Source: Sternotherus odoratus
Lineage: Eukaryota > Chordata > Testudines > Kinosternidae
Length of the DNA stretch: 64,000 nucleotides
Reading direction: 5' to 3'
Assembly: GCA_032164245.1 (NCBI GenBank)
Contig: JAVMKO010000022.1
Coordinates: 11,593,845-11,657,844, forward strand
The translations under genes and the position numbers were made by a program. Shown in pieces: positions 34,728 to 47,800 of this stretch; the first letter of the stretch is position 1; the number at the start of each line of letters is the position of its first letter. The notes under the pieces are model-generated. The model made no database searches and was not told where the DNA came from. It saw only the letters and a list, made by a program, of their open reading frames with translations.

Positions 34728-36324
34728 ACTAATCTATCTTTAAAATTTTGCTGTGTACTCATCTGTAAGACACCGTTGTACATTCTCAAACTCCCTCTGC
34801 CAAACATAGCTGCAACCCAACACCCCAACATAGCTACATCCCAGCAGGGTGGCTGCTTGGTTCTAGCAGAGTAGCATCCACAGAGTGCAGGACTGGACAG
34901 CTTTGATCAGAGTGGAAGTGTGGGCTGCGAATCCCCTTAAAGAGGGAACAAAGTGATGGGAACCCTTTGTTGCTCTAAACTGCATCAAGCAGGTGAACAA
35001 GGAGCCACGAGCAAGAGAAGCGGAATGAGTGAGGGAACAGAAGTGGGGAAATCTATTCTGCAATGGTGCCTTCTTCATTCAGATGAATAGTTTCTAAATG
35101 CACTTAGCAAAATACCCCCAGCTAAAACCTCTAAACTGGAAATTATCAAAGCTCAATTAAACTGTCATTTGGCTGTCAGTCTTTCAGTTTTGTTCCCCCA
35201 TTATTCACCCCTCTCATCAGCAATTATTCTACTGGTTCTGTGAATTATCATCCCAGATTAGCAATGTCACTGTTTATGGGTAAGCACCATAATGGTGAAT
35301 GGGAAGAATTCAAGGCGCTTCAGTTTCATTGTTAGTTGATCCTGCATGCAGACTCATGGAAAAATATCATTCTGGATTCTTCGGTTTCTCTTTTATAAAA
35401 TAATTTTGAAGGCATCTGCAGGCTATAAAGCATTTCAAACCTGGCTGCCTTCTCCTTCCCACTCCCACTCCACAGTAGGAATAACCTTAGTTAAGATGCT
35501 TGGCACAAATCTCCAAATGGCTTTGTTTAATGAGAGAAAAACCGATGCTCTCATGTCTTCGTCACCTGAGAAGCCTCCTTAGGGATTTTAATCTCTGCTT
35601 CTCCAGGAGCAGAATTAGAAATTTGGGGGAGTTGCTCAAATCCAAAGCTTTCCTGTCAATATCATAAAACTTACTTTACAAAGGGAAATACACAGAGCAC
35701 TTTCATGCTCTGGATGCAACATATAAAAGTAACAGATCTCTCTATCACACACACACCTTTCCCTTTCTTTCACCTTTTTGCTATTTTTTTTCCAGTTCTG
35801 CAATTACCATTTTTCCTCTTCCAACTCCTCCACATCTCACCTTGCCTTCTCCTTTCCTTCCAATGCCTTTGAACCTCAAATTGGCAAGGAAAAACAAAGT
35901 GAGCTCCCCAGCCAGCTCTTAGGGAGAGAAGGAAATCTGAAATACACCCAACAGGGATGTGCCAATGTTACTAGGAAGACAAGTCATTCACATGGTCTTC
36001 TGACCCTGCTCCTTTGCATTGCCCTTTCATACTTGACCTTATAATTTCCAGAATTTAAAACAAAAACCATGTAGAGTAAATGTACAACTAATCTCATTAC
36101 ACTCATCATTCATATCTTTAGATCTCCAAGAGTTTTGCAGATCAGTGGAAGAGCTCTTACTAATGTCCGCTATCCTTAAGGAGTGATATTTTGAAAGGAT
36201 CTGCTGGAGCATGCTTCCAGCCATGATGAGTTCTATCTTGCTCTCTCTTTAGCCTGTGCTTTGGGGATCCCTTTCCCTCCCTTCACCAAGGCTGCTTTTC
36301 AATTGTAAATTAAGGGGCACACGT
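34728..36324. other. no gene seen
   Basis: Unique-looking sequence with short pyrimidine tracts near 35744-35850. Confidence 0.5.
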
Positions 36325-36420
36325 CTGAGGCCAGGACTGTTTTATTGCTGTACAGCATCCAACAATGGTGTACTGGTCCAGTCCTGGGACTGCTAGGTGG
36401 TATGGTCACACAAAATAATA
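36325..36420 (+). repeat. L2-type LINE / SINE 3' tail
   Basis: GAGGCCAGGACTGTTTTATT, GCTGTACAGCATCCAACAAT, CTGGTCCAGTCCTGGGACTG, CTAGGTGGTATGGTC matches the tail at 53785-53870 in the same orientation. Confidence 0.55.
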
Positions 36421-37507
36421 AGCCACCAGATGATTTAGCCTCATATGTTTATATGTAAAAATATATGCAATTGTACGTCGGAAAACTAAAGGCTTCCTTC
36501 TGAGCTCCAAATTAATTCTATTCATTTCACACAATGTGTTTTTATACATAGTCCTTTTGTTTAATAACTAACAATTTTTTCCCCATTAAACAGATTATTA
36601 CAGTGATGAAACTGAAAGGACGACAGCTAGGGCTTTGTTGCAAATGAATTTGAATGTTGAAAGCCAGACTAAAAACTACTATTGCTAAATGGAGATAGGT
36701 CTGAGCCTTATGCATGTAGTGTTGATTGAAGCACTGTAGAATCACAATTGCTGGAAACTAAGTGCTGTTGGTCAAGGACTTCTCTGTTCCTGGCTTCTTT
36801 TTTAAAAAAAAAATTACCTTGGATCATTCAGGACTTAATGTACCAGTCTCAGAAGGCTGAAGAAAAACAGATGCGGACTGGATACCTCGAAAAATGATAC
36901 CTAGAGTATGCCCATGGAACCATCTTGTAGTGAAAACATTGGACCATGTCCACTTACACCGGCTGAGGATTTTTGTAAGAAAAAAACCACCACAAAAAAA
37001 CACAGAACATCTTCATTACCGGGAGAGCATGCTGCTTGGCAAAGTAATTTGGAGCTTTCATTCCAATTCACTCACTCATCTAACACTACAATTACCACTA
37101 TGCCAGGGAACCCAGGACTGTTCCCTAAGACTTATAACACAGAGTTAAAATGATTTTGCCTGTGCAGATGAGACCATCCCCCGAAGGGCTGTAGCAGGGT
37201 TTCCTCAACATGGGCATAGAATCATTCAGTCCATTCTCGAAAGGCAAAGCCAAGAGTGGGACACAGCTGGATATTCTGTAACGGTTGCATAGACCAGGCT
37301 AAATCCCAGGGCTTGTATAACTGTACATTGAGGATCAGAACCGCAGCTGGTGCAACTTGCAAAGCTCCAGTGACGTCAATGATCTATGCGGTTATAGATC
37401 AGCTGAAGATCTGGCCCAGTGATTCAAATAAGAGTTTTGCCTAAGTCAGATTAGCAATCGAGCTCTGGATTTGGCCCAATTGGTGGGAGTTGCATTACAT
37501 CCAAGCT
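36421..37507. other. no gene seen
   Basis: A+T-rich unique-looking sequence. The open frame at 36894-37148 shows no recognised motif. Confidence 0.5.
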
Positions 37508-37585
37508 CATAGAAATACAGACATTAAACAAAAGAAAGATGTTAGGTCTTCATTTTAGTCCAACTCCCTGTCAATGGCCTCTGGT
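37508..37585 (-). mobile_element. CR1 3' end fragment
   Basis: CTCATAGAAATACAG ... TTTTAGTCCAACTCCCTGTC resembles the reverse complement of another CR1 3' end (ATAGAATATCAG ... CTAGTCCAACCCCCTG). Confidence 0.5.
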
Positions 37586-37657
37586 GATTTTGATATCAGG
37601 GTACATGTCTACCCACAACCCCTCATATGGTCTCGCACAAACCTGTTATACAAATAA

Positions 37658-37675
37658 GGGGGGGGGGGGAGAAGA
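37658..37675 (+). repeat. poly-G followed by GA
   Basis: Twelve G then AGAAGAG, the fourth purine tract of this type in the window. Confidence 0.85.
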
Positions 37676-39066
37676 GTCAATGCCCTTAAACAATTTATCT
37701 TCTAATTTTCTGTAACAAAAATTAAAACTGGATGAGATTTGGAGATGAAGGGGAGATTGGTTTGCATTAGTTTCTCTGCATGTCACCTTGCTCCTAGCCG
37801 AGTTTTAATAACCATGTTTATTTGAATAGTTTGCTGATCACACTCATCAATTCCAAAACACAGACTCCTGCCAGACAAATTTATAACCCTTTTAACATGA
37901 TCAGACATGGGAATGTGTTCAGACTTGTATGAGGCAGGGATAAATCAAGTCGCTATGTTCGAGGTATAGTTGTTTGTTAGGAGTTTGGATCACTAATGCA
38001 CTTTGGAGTGAAAACAACAGGGCGGACCACAGAATCTGCTTAAAATGAAAAAGGAAAGAGGATATAGAAGCAGCCTATGAAGAAGCAGAAAGTCTGTTAC
38101 CAATATCTACTGAGCTATAGTCAATTCCAAAAGGACACTGGCAGGATTAACCCAGACCACACTGTTTGAAAATTGGATTTTTGACTTTGAGATCCAAAAA
38201 CATTTGAAAGTTTTTACACTAAATTTTTTGCAAAAAGAGTTTTGGGGATATTTGATTAGCTCTGTTGATGGAGAAATAATTCATCTTACAGCACATGGAG
38301 AAGATGGGTAAAGATAACCCCTCATATGGAGTCCTGAGCCAAAACCCATTAAAATTATTAGGAGTTTTCCCCTAGTGTCTCAGTTCTAAAAATGGAAGGA
38401 CAGCTAAATAAAAAAGAAATCACTCAAGGGGAGGGAGATTAATGTTTCTGAAGGGAGGTAGCCTCACATGGCATCTTCAATGGGGTTTGATGGCTAAGAC
38501 CTAGGCCCATTGGAAAACCTCTCAGGCTTGGGCTTCCTGTTTGACCGAGGAGACTCTGCCATTACTCAGATCTGTTGTGTGTCTTGTAGTCAGATGTTTT
38601 TGAAGCAAAGAGATCTTTTCAGACCCTACTTTTTATCACACTTCTAGCAAATGAAGATAAAACCCTCAAGAACCTTGCTCTTAGCTTTTAAATGTCTGCC
38701 TTAATGGTGACTGTCTAGCAGAAAAACATAGGAAAGAATATTGGGAAGTAGCAAGAAAACAGGGTGTCTGCATCGCCACATACACTCAATTTATTTTACA
38801 AGCATCGCTCAGGTATAATTATTTATTATTAAGATGCTTCATACTATGCAAGTAAATGGCCTGTGGTATATTTTGCAAGAGTAATGAAATCTAGACCTCT
38901 TAAGGACAGCACTATCTTCTACATCTGCTGAGGTGGCATAAGACCATCATTTTGTGAAGGTGATTTTTGGGCTGGCCAATTAAGGAAATCATTAATTAGA
39001 GTGTTTATTTATTTTAGTGTAAAGCCATTAAGACTAGTCAGGTGTGGGGTTTTTTGGCTTTATGAA
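37676..39066. other. no gene seen
   Basis: Unique-looking sequence; no element recognised. Confidence 0.5.
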
Positions 39067-39068
39067 TA

Positions 39069-39187
39069 GGGTGACCAGATGTCCTGATTTTATAGGGACA
39101 GTCCCAATTTTTGGGTCTTTTTCTTATATAGGCTCCTATTGCCCCTCACCCACTGTCCTGATTTTTCACATTTGTTCTCTGTCAGCC
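39069..39187 (+). mobile_element. TA-flanked MITE, copy 2 of 3
   Basis: The left end TA|GGGTGACC and right end GTCAGCC|TA form a near-perfect inverted repeat around a TA target duplication. The interior reads TGTCCTGATTTTATAGGGAC, then CTTATATAGGCTCCTATTGC, then CTGTCCTGATTTTTCACA. Length 119 bp. Probably Tc1/mariner-type and non-autonomous. Confidence 0.85.
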
Positions 39188-39189
39188 TA

Positions 39190-41504
39190 TTTATAAATCT
39201 CAGGGAGTCACTTATGGGGCCACACCATCACCATGGTGGAAACTGAGAAACCCTGATCGCCCATCATTTCAAGTTCTGAGGCAAAAAAGCCTGTGATAAA
39301 CAATTACAAATACAAAGATATCTGAGCTATTAACAGGACAGTGTCAGCTTTTTAGTTCTCTAGCACGTTTTATGCTCGTCCCGATGGAGTTTAGAGCAAT
39401 CTTGAGGCTGCTCTAGCTCCAAACTATTCCATCTGATAACAGTCCTAAAGGCACAACCCACCAACCGGGGGTTGTGGAGTGACACAGGAATGGTTTACTG
39501 TACTGGGAAGGAACAGACAGTTCCTGCTTTCTTTGTGCCCCTTGAGAATTTGTCCAAGATGCTCTAATCAGAGTTGTGTGGGAAGAGCTTTAGGACGATA
39601 CAGAACCCCACGGATACCATTGACTGCTGCTATGGAAGCATCTACTAGCAGCGAGACATTTGCAGAATTGGGGCTTTAGTTTAAGACCAGACCCAACCAA
39701 TAGCTGTAACAAGCAGATGGAAAAGTAGGTAATAGTGATAATCACACTGTTTTGGCAAAGTAGAGTGCACAATCTAGGTAGAGAGGTAGTGGTGGGGATT
39801 TTGTCAAGGTGGCCAAGATTTTGGGATCAAGTTTTGCTCATGGCTACCTGAGGGGAAATATAACTGGCCTGGGCATTTGGAGGAGAGGAGATGCTAGTCC
39901 TTCAAACTGCAGATCATCAATCCATTGCCATGTCTTCTCACCCAACACTGATCATAGGTGCTTGGTATAGTGAGGAAGTACACCCCTGTTCAGAGGGCTC
40001 ACATCAGGCTTATAAACCCCTCAAACTAGGTGGCTTAAATGGGACTTAAGTGGTGTGTAAGCATTGTCTGGACCCTCTGAACTTCAAGGGCAGATATGAA
40101 CCGAAGCTATGCGCCTTTGGACCAGTAATGTCTGGGATATTTTCTTAGTTTGCATGAACACTGCTTAAAACCAGTTGGGAAAGACACCTGATCTGAAATT
40201 CAGAGGATGCAGATTTGTATGTCAAGGGAGATGGAGAAGGAAACAAAACATGCAACTCTTACTGAAATCAAACCAAGCTACTTTATTTAGACAAGAATCA
40301 GACCCTGAACCTTGTATCATCTTCTTCCTTCCAGCACTTTCCCTTTCTCTGCCTCCCCACAAACTCTGGTCTTTGAAGCGATCTCCATTTCATTTGCAAA
40401 CTGATTTCATGATGGAGCAGAAATGCCAATCAATTGTACAGCCATCAGCAGGAAAGCATCACCAATCTACATTAGCCAGCTGGGCTGCTTTCCAGAGCAT
40501 CATCTACAACACATGAATTATTACCAAAACATTACTGCTGTCAGCACATTCCTCTCTATACAACTTCCTATTATTTTTTGGTGGACAATGCTGAAATTTT
40601 AAACAGCTCAGTCTTGCTAAACTCTAGCAACTGACTGGTGCCTTCAGGATGAACATTTCCTAAAATCAACAATAATCCTTCTACTGAGCAGAATAAAAAC
40701 ACACAAAAACACAAACCACCCTTTTCTGTTTTGCTTCTGATCTCTTTACAGGCTCCAGCTTCCATTCTAATTTGCCATAAGAGCTTTTTATTTGTTTGCA
40801 AAAGAAAAAGAAAAGACTGGAGAGATCCTTAAGCTTTAGTGACAGAGTACAGCAGCTTATAAATCAGACTCATGGAAGGCAGGGTCAGCAAGCACAATGA
40901 CTTGCGTCTTAGCTCATAAAATATGTGCGCGCTGAGTACCACTCACTTTAAAACTGCTGCTGCGATTCATTCATGACAGGCAAGAAGCAGTGATAACAGA
41001 CAGAGCCTTGGAAAAAAACCAGACCAACCCCAAAACAGGTGGGGAATTTGGTTTCCCTCCTAGTTGTAGGTTCTTCTTTTGGCCACTAAACCACCATCAC
41101 ATGTGATGACTTTCAGTGAGTAGGTTGGCCTGGGCCAAAATTGGCAACTGACAACTTATGACCAGCTCCTGTGAATTTTATGCACATCAACAGTCCCACT
41201 GACTGCAAAGAGGCTGCTCATCTGTATAGGGGCAAGGTAAAGCATACCTTACCCCTATGCAGATGAGCAGTCCCTTTGCAGCATCATTGCCTTAAATACA
41301 AAGTACAAGATTTTCAGCAATGCTAAAGTGTCTGAGGAACCAAACAAAGTGGGACTCCGGAGAGACAAACATCTTAATTACCCTTAGATTCCTGCATCAC
41401 TAGGTAACATTTGTAAAAGCCCCCAAAAGTCTTCGTATCACAGGCCATTACTGATCTTTGGAGCCAAGCCATCTCTCACTTCCTGTATTTGATTCATCAG
41501 AAGA
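39190..41504. other. no gene seen
   Basis: Unique-looking sequence. It includes one copy of a shared motif (40478-40534), and a self-complementary pair near 41220-41275 where GGGGCAAGGTAAAGCATACC is followed by its approximate reverse complement, giving a possible hairpin. Confidence 0.5.
40478..40534 (+). repeat. unidentified ancient repeat motif, copy 1
   Basis: AGCTGGGCTGCTTTCCAGAG followed about 20 bp later by ATGAATTATTACCAAAACAT. The same order recurs at 54680-54737, with the second half at 52461-52495. Confidence 0.5.
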
Positions 41505-43945
41505 GATTCACAGATTCCAAGGCCAGAAGGGACCATTGTGATTATCTAGTCTGACCTCAAGCATCGCACAAGCCATAAAGTTTTCCCACAATAATTCCTA
41601 GAGCAGATCTTTTCAAACAACATCCAATCTGGATTTAAAAATAGCCAGTGATGCACAATCCACCATCACCATTGGTAAGTTGCGCCAATGGTTGATTCTT
41701 CTCACAGTAAAAATGTACGTCTTATTTCCAGTTTGAATTTGTGTAGATTCAGCTTCCAGATATTGGATCATGTTAGAACCTATGCGTTAGCCCCTTTGAT
41801 CATAGTATCCCACTGGGAGTTCACGTTCAGCTGATTATGCACCAACATCCCCAAATCTTGTTCAGTCTCTCTCTTCCCAGGGAAGAGTTCTCCCTCTTAA
41901 ATATGGTCTACGTTCTTTGTTCCTACATGTATACATTTATCCATATAGGCGCTCCCCGAGCCACACAAATTCGAGTTTACGGAAAAGGTTTCCGACTTAT
42001 GCAAAATTCAACTTATGCAAGGTTTTCCAGCACAGAATGCTTGTGTAAGTCAGGGAGCATCTGTATTAAAACAACATATTGTCTGCTTGCACCCAGCTTA
42101 CTAAGCAATCTATATATTGTTCTCTCTCAGTGACCTGTCCTCCATTATTTACCATTCCCCTAATTTGTGTGTCATCTGGAAACTATCAGTGATGATTTTA
42201 TGTTCTCTTCCAGGTCATTAATAAAAATATTACCTAGTGCAGGGCCAAAAACTGTTCCTTGTAGGACCCCACTAGAAACACACCCACTGCATGAGGATTC
42301 CCCAATTACATTTCGAGATCCACCACTTCACCAGCTTTTAATTCATTTAATTTGTATCATAATTTTATATCTTTCTAGTGTTTTTAATCAAAATGCCATG
42401 TGGTACAAAGCCAAATGCCTTAAAGAAGTCTAAGTACATCAACACTATTAACCAAATTTATAATCTCATTAAAAAATCAAGTTAGTTTGACAGGATCTAT
42501 TTTGCATAAACCCTCGTTGACTGGCGTTAATTACCCTCCTTTAATTCTTTATTAAAATCAAGTCCCATATCAGCTGCTCCATGTCAGACTGACAGCCCTA
42601 CAATTCTTGGGTCATCCCATTTGCCTTTTAAAATATTGGTACAACATTAGCTTTCTTCCACCTTTTTGGAACTTCCTTGGGGTTACAAAACTTATTGAAA
42701 AAAACAAACAGTGGTCAAGGCATTTCTTTTAAAACTCTGATGTAAATTATATGAACCCGCTGATTTAAAAGGGTCTAATTCCAGTAGCTGCTGTTTTATG
42801 TCCTGAGACACTAGTGAAATAGAGTGTTATCATATGATATGACTACATAATCTGTCCCCTTCTACCAAAAAATACATGAGTATTTATTGAACACTGACTT
42901 TTCTGCATTATTTTTGAGAATTCTACTAAGGTACCAATATCATTAAGATTCTTTAAAGATTCTTTTGTTTCTCATATACTTAAACATTCTTAACTCTGCT
43001 GACCATAGCTTTCTTCTTGGGTCTCTTGGCTTCCCTTATCAATTTTCTAGAATTCTTAGCTTCTGTTTTCTATTTGTCACTATGAACTCCCTGCTTCCAT
43101 TTTTCAGTTTTTTAAAAAAAATAGCTGCCTTCACTTCCCTTCTAAACCAGGCTGTTTTTTTAAATTAATGCTGCCTCTTTCCTCAATTGTAACTTTTTGG
43201 GCATCTAAGGTGTTCTTAAATAATGCCCAATTGTTCACATTTTTTGGATTAAAATTTTCCCTTCCAGCTTATTTGGCTTATAACTATGCAATTGGCCCTG
43301 CCAAAGCACCACACATATTTCACTGATTTGGACTTTGCTCTGTTTGCACATTGTAAATCATATCAAGTCATGATTTTTTATACCTAAGCTACCATTAATC
43401 TTTAGTTCTGTGAACAGTAACCTCTTAATTTGTGAAGATGAAGTCACATATAGAATGCCTGTGTTGGCTGCAACACTTTTTGAGGTAGGAATTTGTTATT
43501 TAGCAATTCCAAGGATGTTTTAGCATTGGCAGAATGAGACCTCCAGTATGTCACTCAAATTGAAGTCCCCCATAATTATGCAACTCCCCCCCCCACACAC
43601 ACACACATTGTAGATAGGTGCATAAGGAGGCAGTCATCTGATTCCCTAGTGCAATAGATACCAACTAATATTCCATCTTGGGTTTTAGTCTGTCAGGACA
43701 TTGATCAATAAGCAGTCAAGATCATTATCTTCTCAGTGACTCAAACAGGTAATGCCATTTTTGACATAGTGCCACACCCCTCTCCTTTTGCTCACTTGAT
43801 TCTTCACAAATAGGTTATAATTCCAATCACAGCAATCATCCCACCAGGTTTCAGTAATACCAGCTAGGTCAAATTTATGATAATAAATAACCCATTCCAA
43901 TTCCTCTTGTTTATTACCCAAGAGGACCATGGGAAGCATCCAAGA
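41505..43945 (-). mobile_element. CR1 LINE, long decayed copy (minus strand)
   Basis: Read on the minus strand this is a CR1 second open reading frame. Near 43939 it opens with GNKQEELEWVIYYHKFDLAG and then ITETWWDDC (AP-type endonuclease start; WWD and ITETW are family hallmarks). Toward 42180 it reads GNIFINDLEENIKSSLI, followed by a frameshifted FPDDT at 42168-42182 where the active enzyme has FADD. The 3' untranslated end is at 41505-41580 (words such as CCAAGGCCAGAAGGGACCAT on the plus strand). Many stops and frameshifts make it dead. A C/CA simple-repeat expansion interrupts it at 43588-43606, and a MITE is nested at 41946-42063. The outer 5' part of the element is missing. Confidence 0.92.
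41944..42065. mobile_element. MITE nested in the CR1 copy, with TA target duplication
   Basis: The element is 41946-42063 (118 bp) with TA at 41944-41945 and again at 42064-42065. Left end: TAGGCGCTCCCCGAG. Right end reverse-complemented: CAGATGCTCCCTGAC, followed by ACACAA on both sides. Removing it with one TA restores continuous CR1 sequence (TTTATCCATA to TATTAAAAC), so it inserted after the CR1 copy. TA duplication and size fit a Tc1/mariner-type miniature element. Confidence 0.82.
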
Positions 43946-44669
43946 ATTCTAAGAATTTTGCTGTGTCTTAGAGACAGAGATAAAGGTCATACTTTAAATT
44001 ACATGAATTAAATGAAGATGTCATTTAACTCTAGGACGACAATTATGTTGATCAAACTTCATCTGGTTATTAAACACAGATGTTTAGTTTTCATAAGTCT
44101 TGAGCTGAGAATCTTATTGGGTTTCTGTTTTTAAATAAAAATCTAGTAAAAGTCCCTAACACAAAATAATCAGGGCTCAAGGTACACATGAAATAACCAA
44201 TGCTATTTAAAACAAAAAATAAAACAAAAAAACTTAAAGCACTAATTAAACTGCAATTGATTATTCAAATATTTATTGATGCTTTAAAACTATGTAACAT
44301 GAATATTTCAATAAATATTAAATATGCATGTGCTTTATTGCTGGTAGAGCTTCAATAAATGTGCTTTTAATTAGACATGAAAAATAAATGGAGTGAGATA
44401 TGTTACTTTTATTTCCCCTTCTCCTCTCCCTATCTGCGGGTAATTATTTTCCTCTCACTTACACTGGTATAGATCAGGAATAATTCCACTGATGTTAGTG
44501 AAATTATACCACTCTGAAATTTGTTCTGCTCTGGATCAGAAATGTCAGCATAGTGTGAAAGCTTGTTTTCAAGTTTTCCAGCACAGCCCCAAGAGATAAA
44601 GCTTGGATGATTATTTGTATTCCACTAGCTCCTAGAGACATTAATTCAGATCAAGGCCCCATTATGGTA
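43946..44669. other. no gene seen; A+T-rich block
   Basis: The part at about 44225-44400 is very A+T-rich with repeated TTTATTGA, CAATAAAT and AATTA words, and might be a conserved enhancer. There is no direct evidence for that. Confidence 0.3.
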
Positions 44670-44830
44670 GGTTACACACACAAAAAAGATACATTCCCTG
44701 CCCTGAAGAGTTTGTAATCTAAATAGACAAGAATTATTATCCCCATTTTACAGATAGGAAACACACACAGAGATATTAAGTGATTTGACTGAGGTGGGGT
44801 CTGAGTCCCAGTCAATGGCTTATTCCTTCT
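44670..44830 (-). repeat. CORE-SINE
   Basis: CCCTGCCCTGAAGAGTTTGT, ATCTAAATAGACAAGA, TTATCCCCATTTTACAGATA, GGAAAC..CAGAGATATTAAGTGA and GTCTGAGTCCCAGTC, in order, are the reverse complement of the SINE also seen at 59530-59945. Confidence 0.75.
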
Positions 44831-44834
44831 TTCA

Positions 44835-47800
44835 AACAGTGGGAATGATAGACACCCACTATGCAGAGTCTCCACACCTATCTCACCCTCATGGCTATTG
44901 CTACTAGAAAAAGGAAGCCAGAAAAATCAGATATTGAAATGAGCTAAGACGCTGAGCCTGCTACCAAAATGCCCAGAGGTATTTCAGTAACAGGACCTGT
45001 GTGACACAAATAACTGGATGCTTAACTCACAATGATGGGCTGAGGTTTAATCAAGATACGTCACCAGAGTTCACCATCAGGGAGAGAGAGATCCTGCCAC
45101 CTGTGTCTTAATTCAGGCAAAAATCACCGACCAACTTCAACTTCCTGAGTAAAGTCAACCAATGAACCCAGAACTGGAGCTTTAGGATCAGCACCAGGCA
45201 TCAAAGGAGACTGAGAAGATAGCACAATATCGATGGTATCCCTGGGCTCTCATCATTATAGAAACCTAGTGTAAGGAAAGCAACGGGCACATGCTCTGGA
45301 GAGCTCAACAGCAGTGATGTATTTACATACCTACACATGCATACACCCCCGCCCCCACATTGTACCATGCAGATGGTTTGGTCTGACGTTGTCTGATTGC
45401 CGGTTGAAGACAGGGTTGTGCTGAGAATTTTGATGCTCTTCCATAGTTAGGATAGAAGGGCGAGCTAGAATACATTATGTACCCAACCTACACCGTTCTG
45501 CCTCCCTCTACGAAATGAGAGTTAGAGGGACAGATGCAGCATCTGGGATGTTTTTCCATATTCATTTTTAAGAAAGTGAGGAATTCAGCACTGGCTCTGC
45601 TAAGCAGATCTCTTGGTCTATCACATTTCTGCCAACAATGATGTCATGCCACCATCTGTATACTCTGTGCCGGGCAGAGAGGAATCAGATTGTACATCGC
45701 ACACACACAGTACCACCAGATGGTTTCTAAGGGCAGTCTGGGTGCTTGGGATAGGAAGGAGAGAACTCAGAACAGAACAGTCCTTTCTGCCACAGCAGAA
45801 TGGGCAGTTTCCAGCCCATCTAAAGGGGGTCTGTCCCCAGCAGGTCCATTAGATCTTGCATTATAGACATTTCCTTCCACTATTACAGGCACAGATTACA
45901 TTTGCTTCGATAGCATCGCCCCAATTTGCGCACTGCAAGAGACCATCAGGAGATTGGGTTTCTGTTCCACAAATGCCAGCATCCCCCCCAAATCCACAAA
46001 GGGCAGCATTCCTTATGCGGATGACAAACTTTTAAACGAAGAATATCAAATCAGGAAACAGAAGTGATACCAGGCAATTTTAAAGTTCCCAATTATACAC
46101 CAACCTAAACCCAGAAAAGAGTCACAGAACGGAGCAGAAACAGCAAACATGGATAGCGTGAAAACTGGTCCAATCTATTGATTGAATAGTTAAGAATACT
46201 GGTCACAACATTGAGAGCCATTGCTAAACAAACATGGGGCTAGATTCCTAAGAAACAAACAGTGTGACTAGCTGTAGCAACTTCTGGAGTTGCAGAAGAG
46301 AATAAACCTGAGACTTAGAGAATGTACAGTTCAGTCTGAGTGAAGTCACCAGTAGCTTCACAATTTCACTCTCATGGGACATCATCTAAACATACTTCAG
46401 CTTTTCCCGAGCTGGTGAAAACAGGACTTTGTTTTTTTGGCCAACTGTGCAGGCAGCTGGGGATTTTCCTTATGGAGCTCTGGTTATGGCTCCCAGCTTG
46501 TTGGCATGGAAGCACCTTTCGTCTGATCCCAGTAATCGTTATCCTACAGCTGGCATCACACGGAGGGTTTGGTAATTTAAAAAAAATGCAGAATGAAAGA
46601 GACCAACTGGCAAGTGCAAGTTCTAAAAAGCTGTGAGAAACAGGTCCCGTCTGTTCCTATTAACAGCTTCAGAAAGGCTTTAGCTGGAATTTCCTTGTCC
46701 CCCTCACTCAGACTGGAAGGAGCACAGGCATTCCTGGGATGGCTTAGATGTTTGACAGCCATGCCAGGTGGAGCCACAGCCCGGCCTGCCAATCAAGTCT
46801 TTGAACAGCCACATTGTCCCACTGCCACTGACAGATGGGCTTCTCTCTCCATTGTATCCAGCAGTGCCTCCCTCTCAGCTGCACTCCCCACCCCGAAACT
46901 CAGCACAAAGGGCATGGGTACAGACAGACAGACAAAACAGCACTAAATTAAAGTGAAGGAAACAAAAAAACCCTCTTTAGTACGGGAAAGCGCTGGTACT
47001 GGATAGAGGAGGCATTGTCACAGAGGCGGCTTTTCTTGTGCCACTGAGCAAACACACAATGCAGTGAGCAGATAAGTTAACCACTGTTCCTTAATTAGCT
47101 CTCCCTGGAAGCTTGCAAATGAAAATTCCCTGTAACTTGCATCCCCAGAAAGCTCCAGGAAGTGGGACGTGCTTGCCTTTTGTGCCTTAGGTTGTGGACA
47201 AGCAGACACACACATTTCAGGACCATGCCTTATGCTATGAATGAAGGTGACAGGGAAACTAACTATTGCCTTCATTTAGCAAAGCCCACAGAGCTAACAT
47301 ATACCCGTAATGCCTCCCTTTGCCAGCAGATCGACAGACTTTGCACTTTGCCAGTAGAGTTTTGGCTTGCTTATGAAATGGGAAATACCAATGTGTCCTC
47401 TAGGTCTTGTATTATTAGCGCTCCCCATTGCCAGATGTGCAGGCTCGCTCAGTACAGTCTGATTTAGAGAACAGACATGGTCCTTGCCCTACACACTTTT
47501 CAACCCTGGCTTCACATCCTTTGGGAAGTGCATTTATACTCTGGCACCTTTTATTTATTTTTTTGCAATATAGGTCATTACCTTCCCCCAACTCCGCACT
47601 TTGTGACTCTAGGGGCCCTATGCTGTTATAGCACTGTTCATGCATTTTGTTGTTGTTAAGAACCTACAGGTAAAGACACCCCTGACTCCCCAGATATCAA
47701 CACAATATTAGGGACCAAGTAGAAGGATGCACTAAGAAATTCAAAGGGGGAAGAATCTGACATTTGGGTTACCCTTGTGTTTCCTTATTTTTAACACTCT

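Noticed and set aside
43733..43939. 68-codon frame as a host gene
   Set aside because: Its ITETWW-type sequence is the CR1 endonuclease start, part of the minus-strand CR1 copy.
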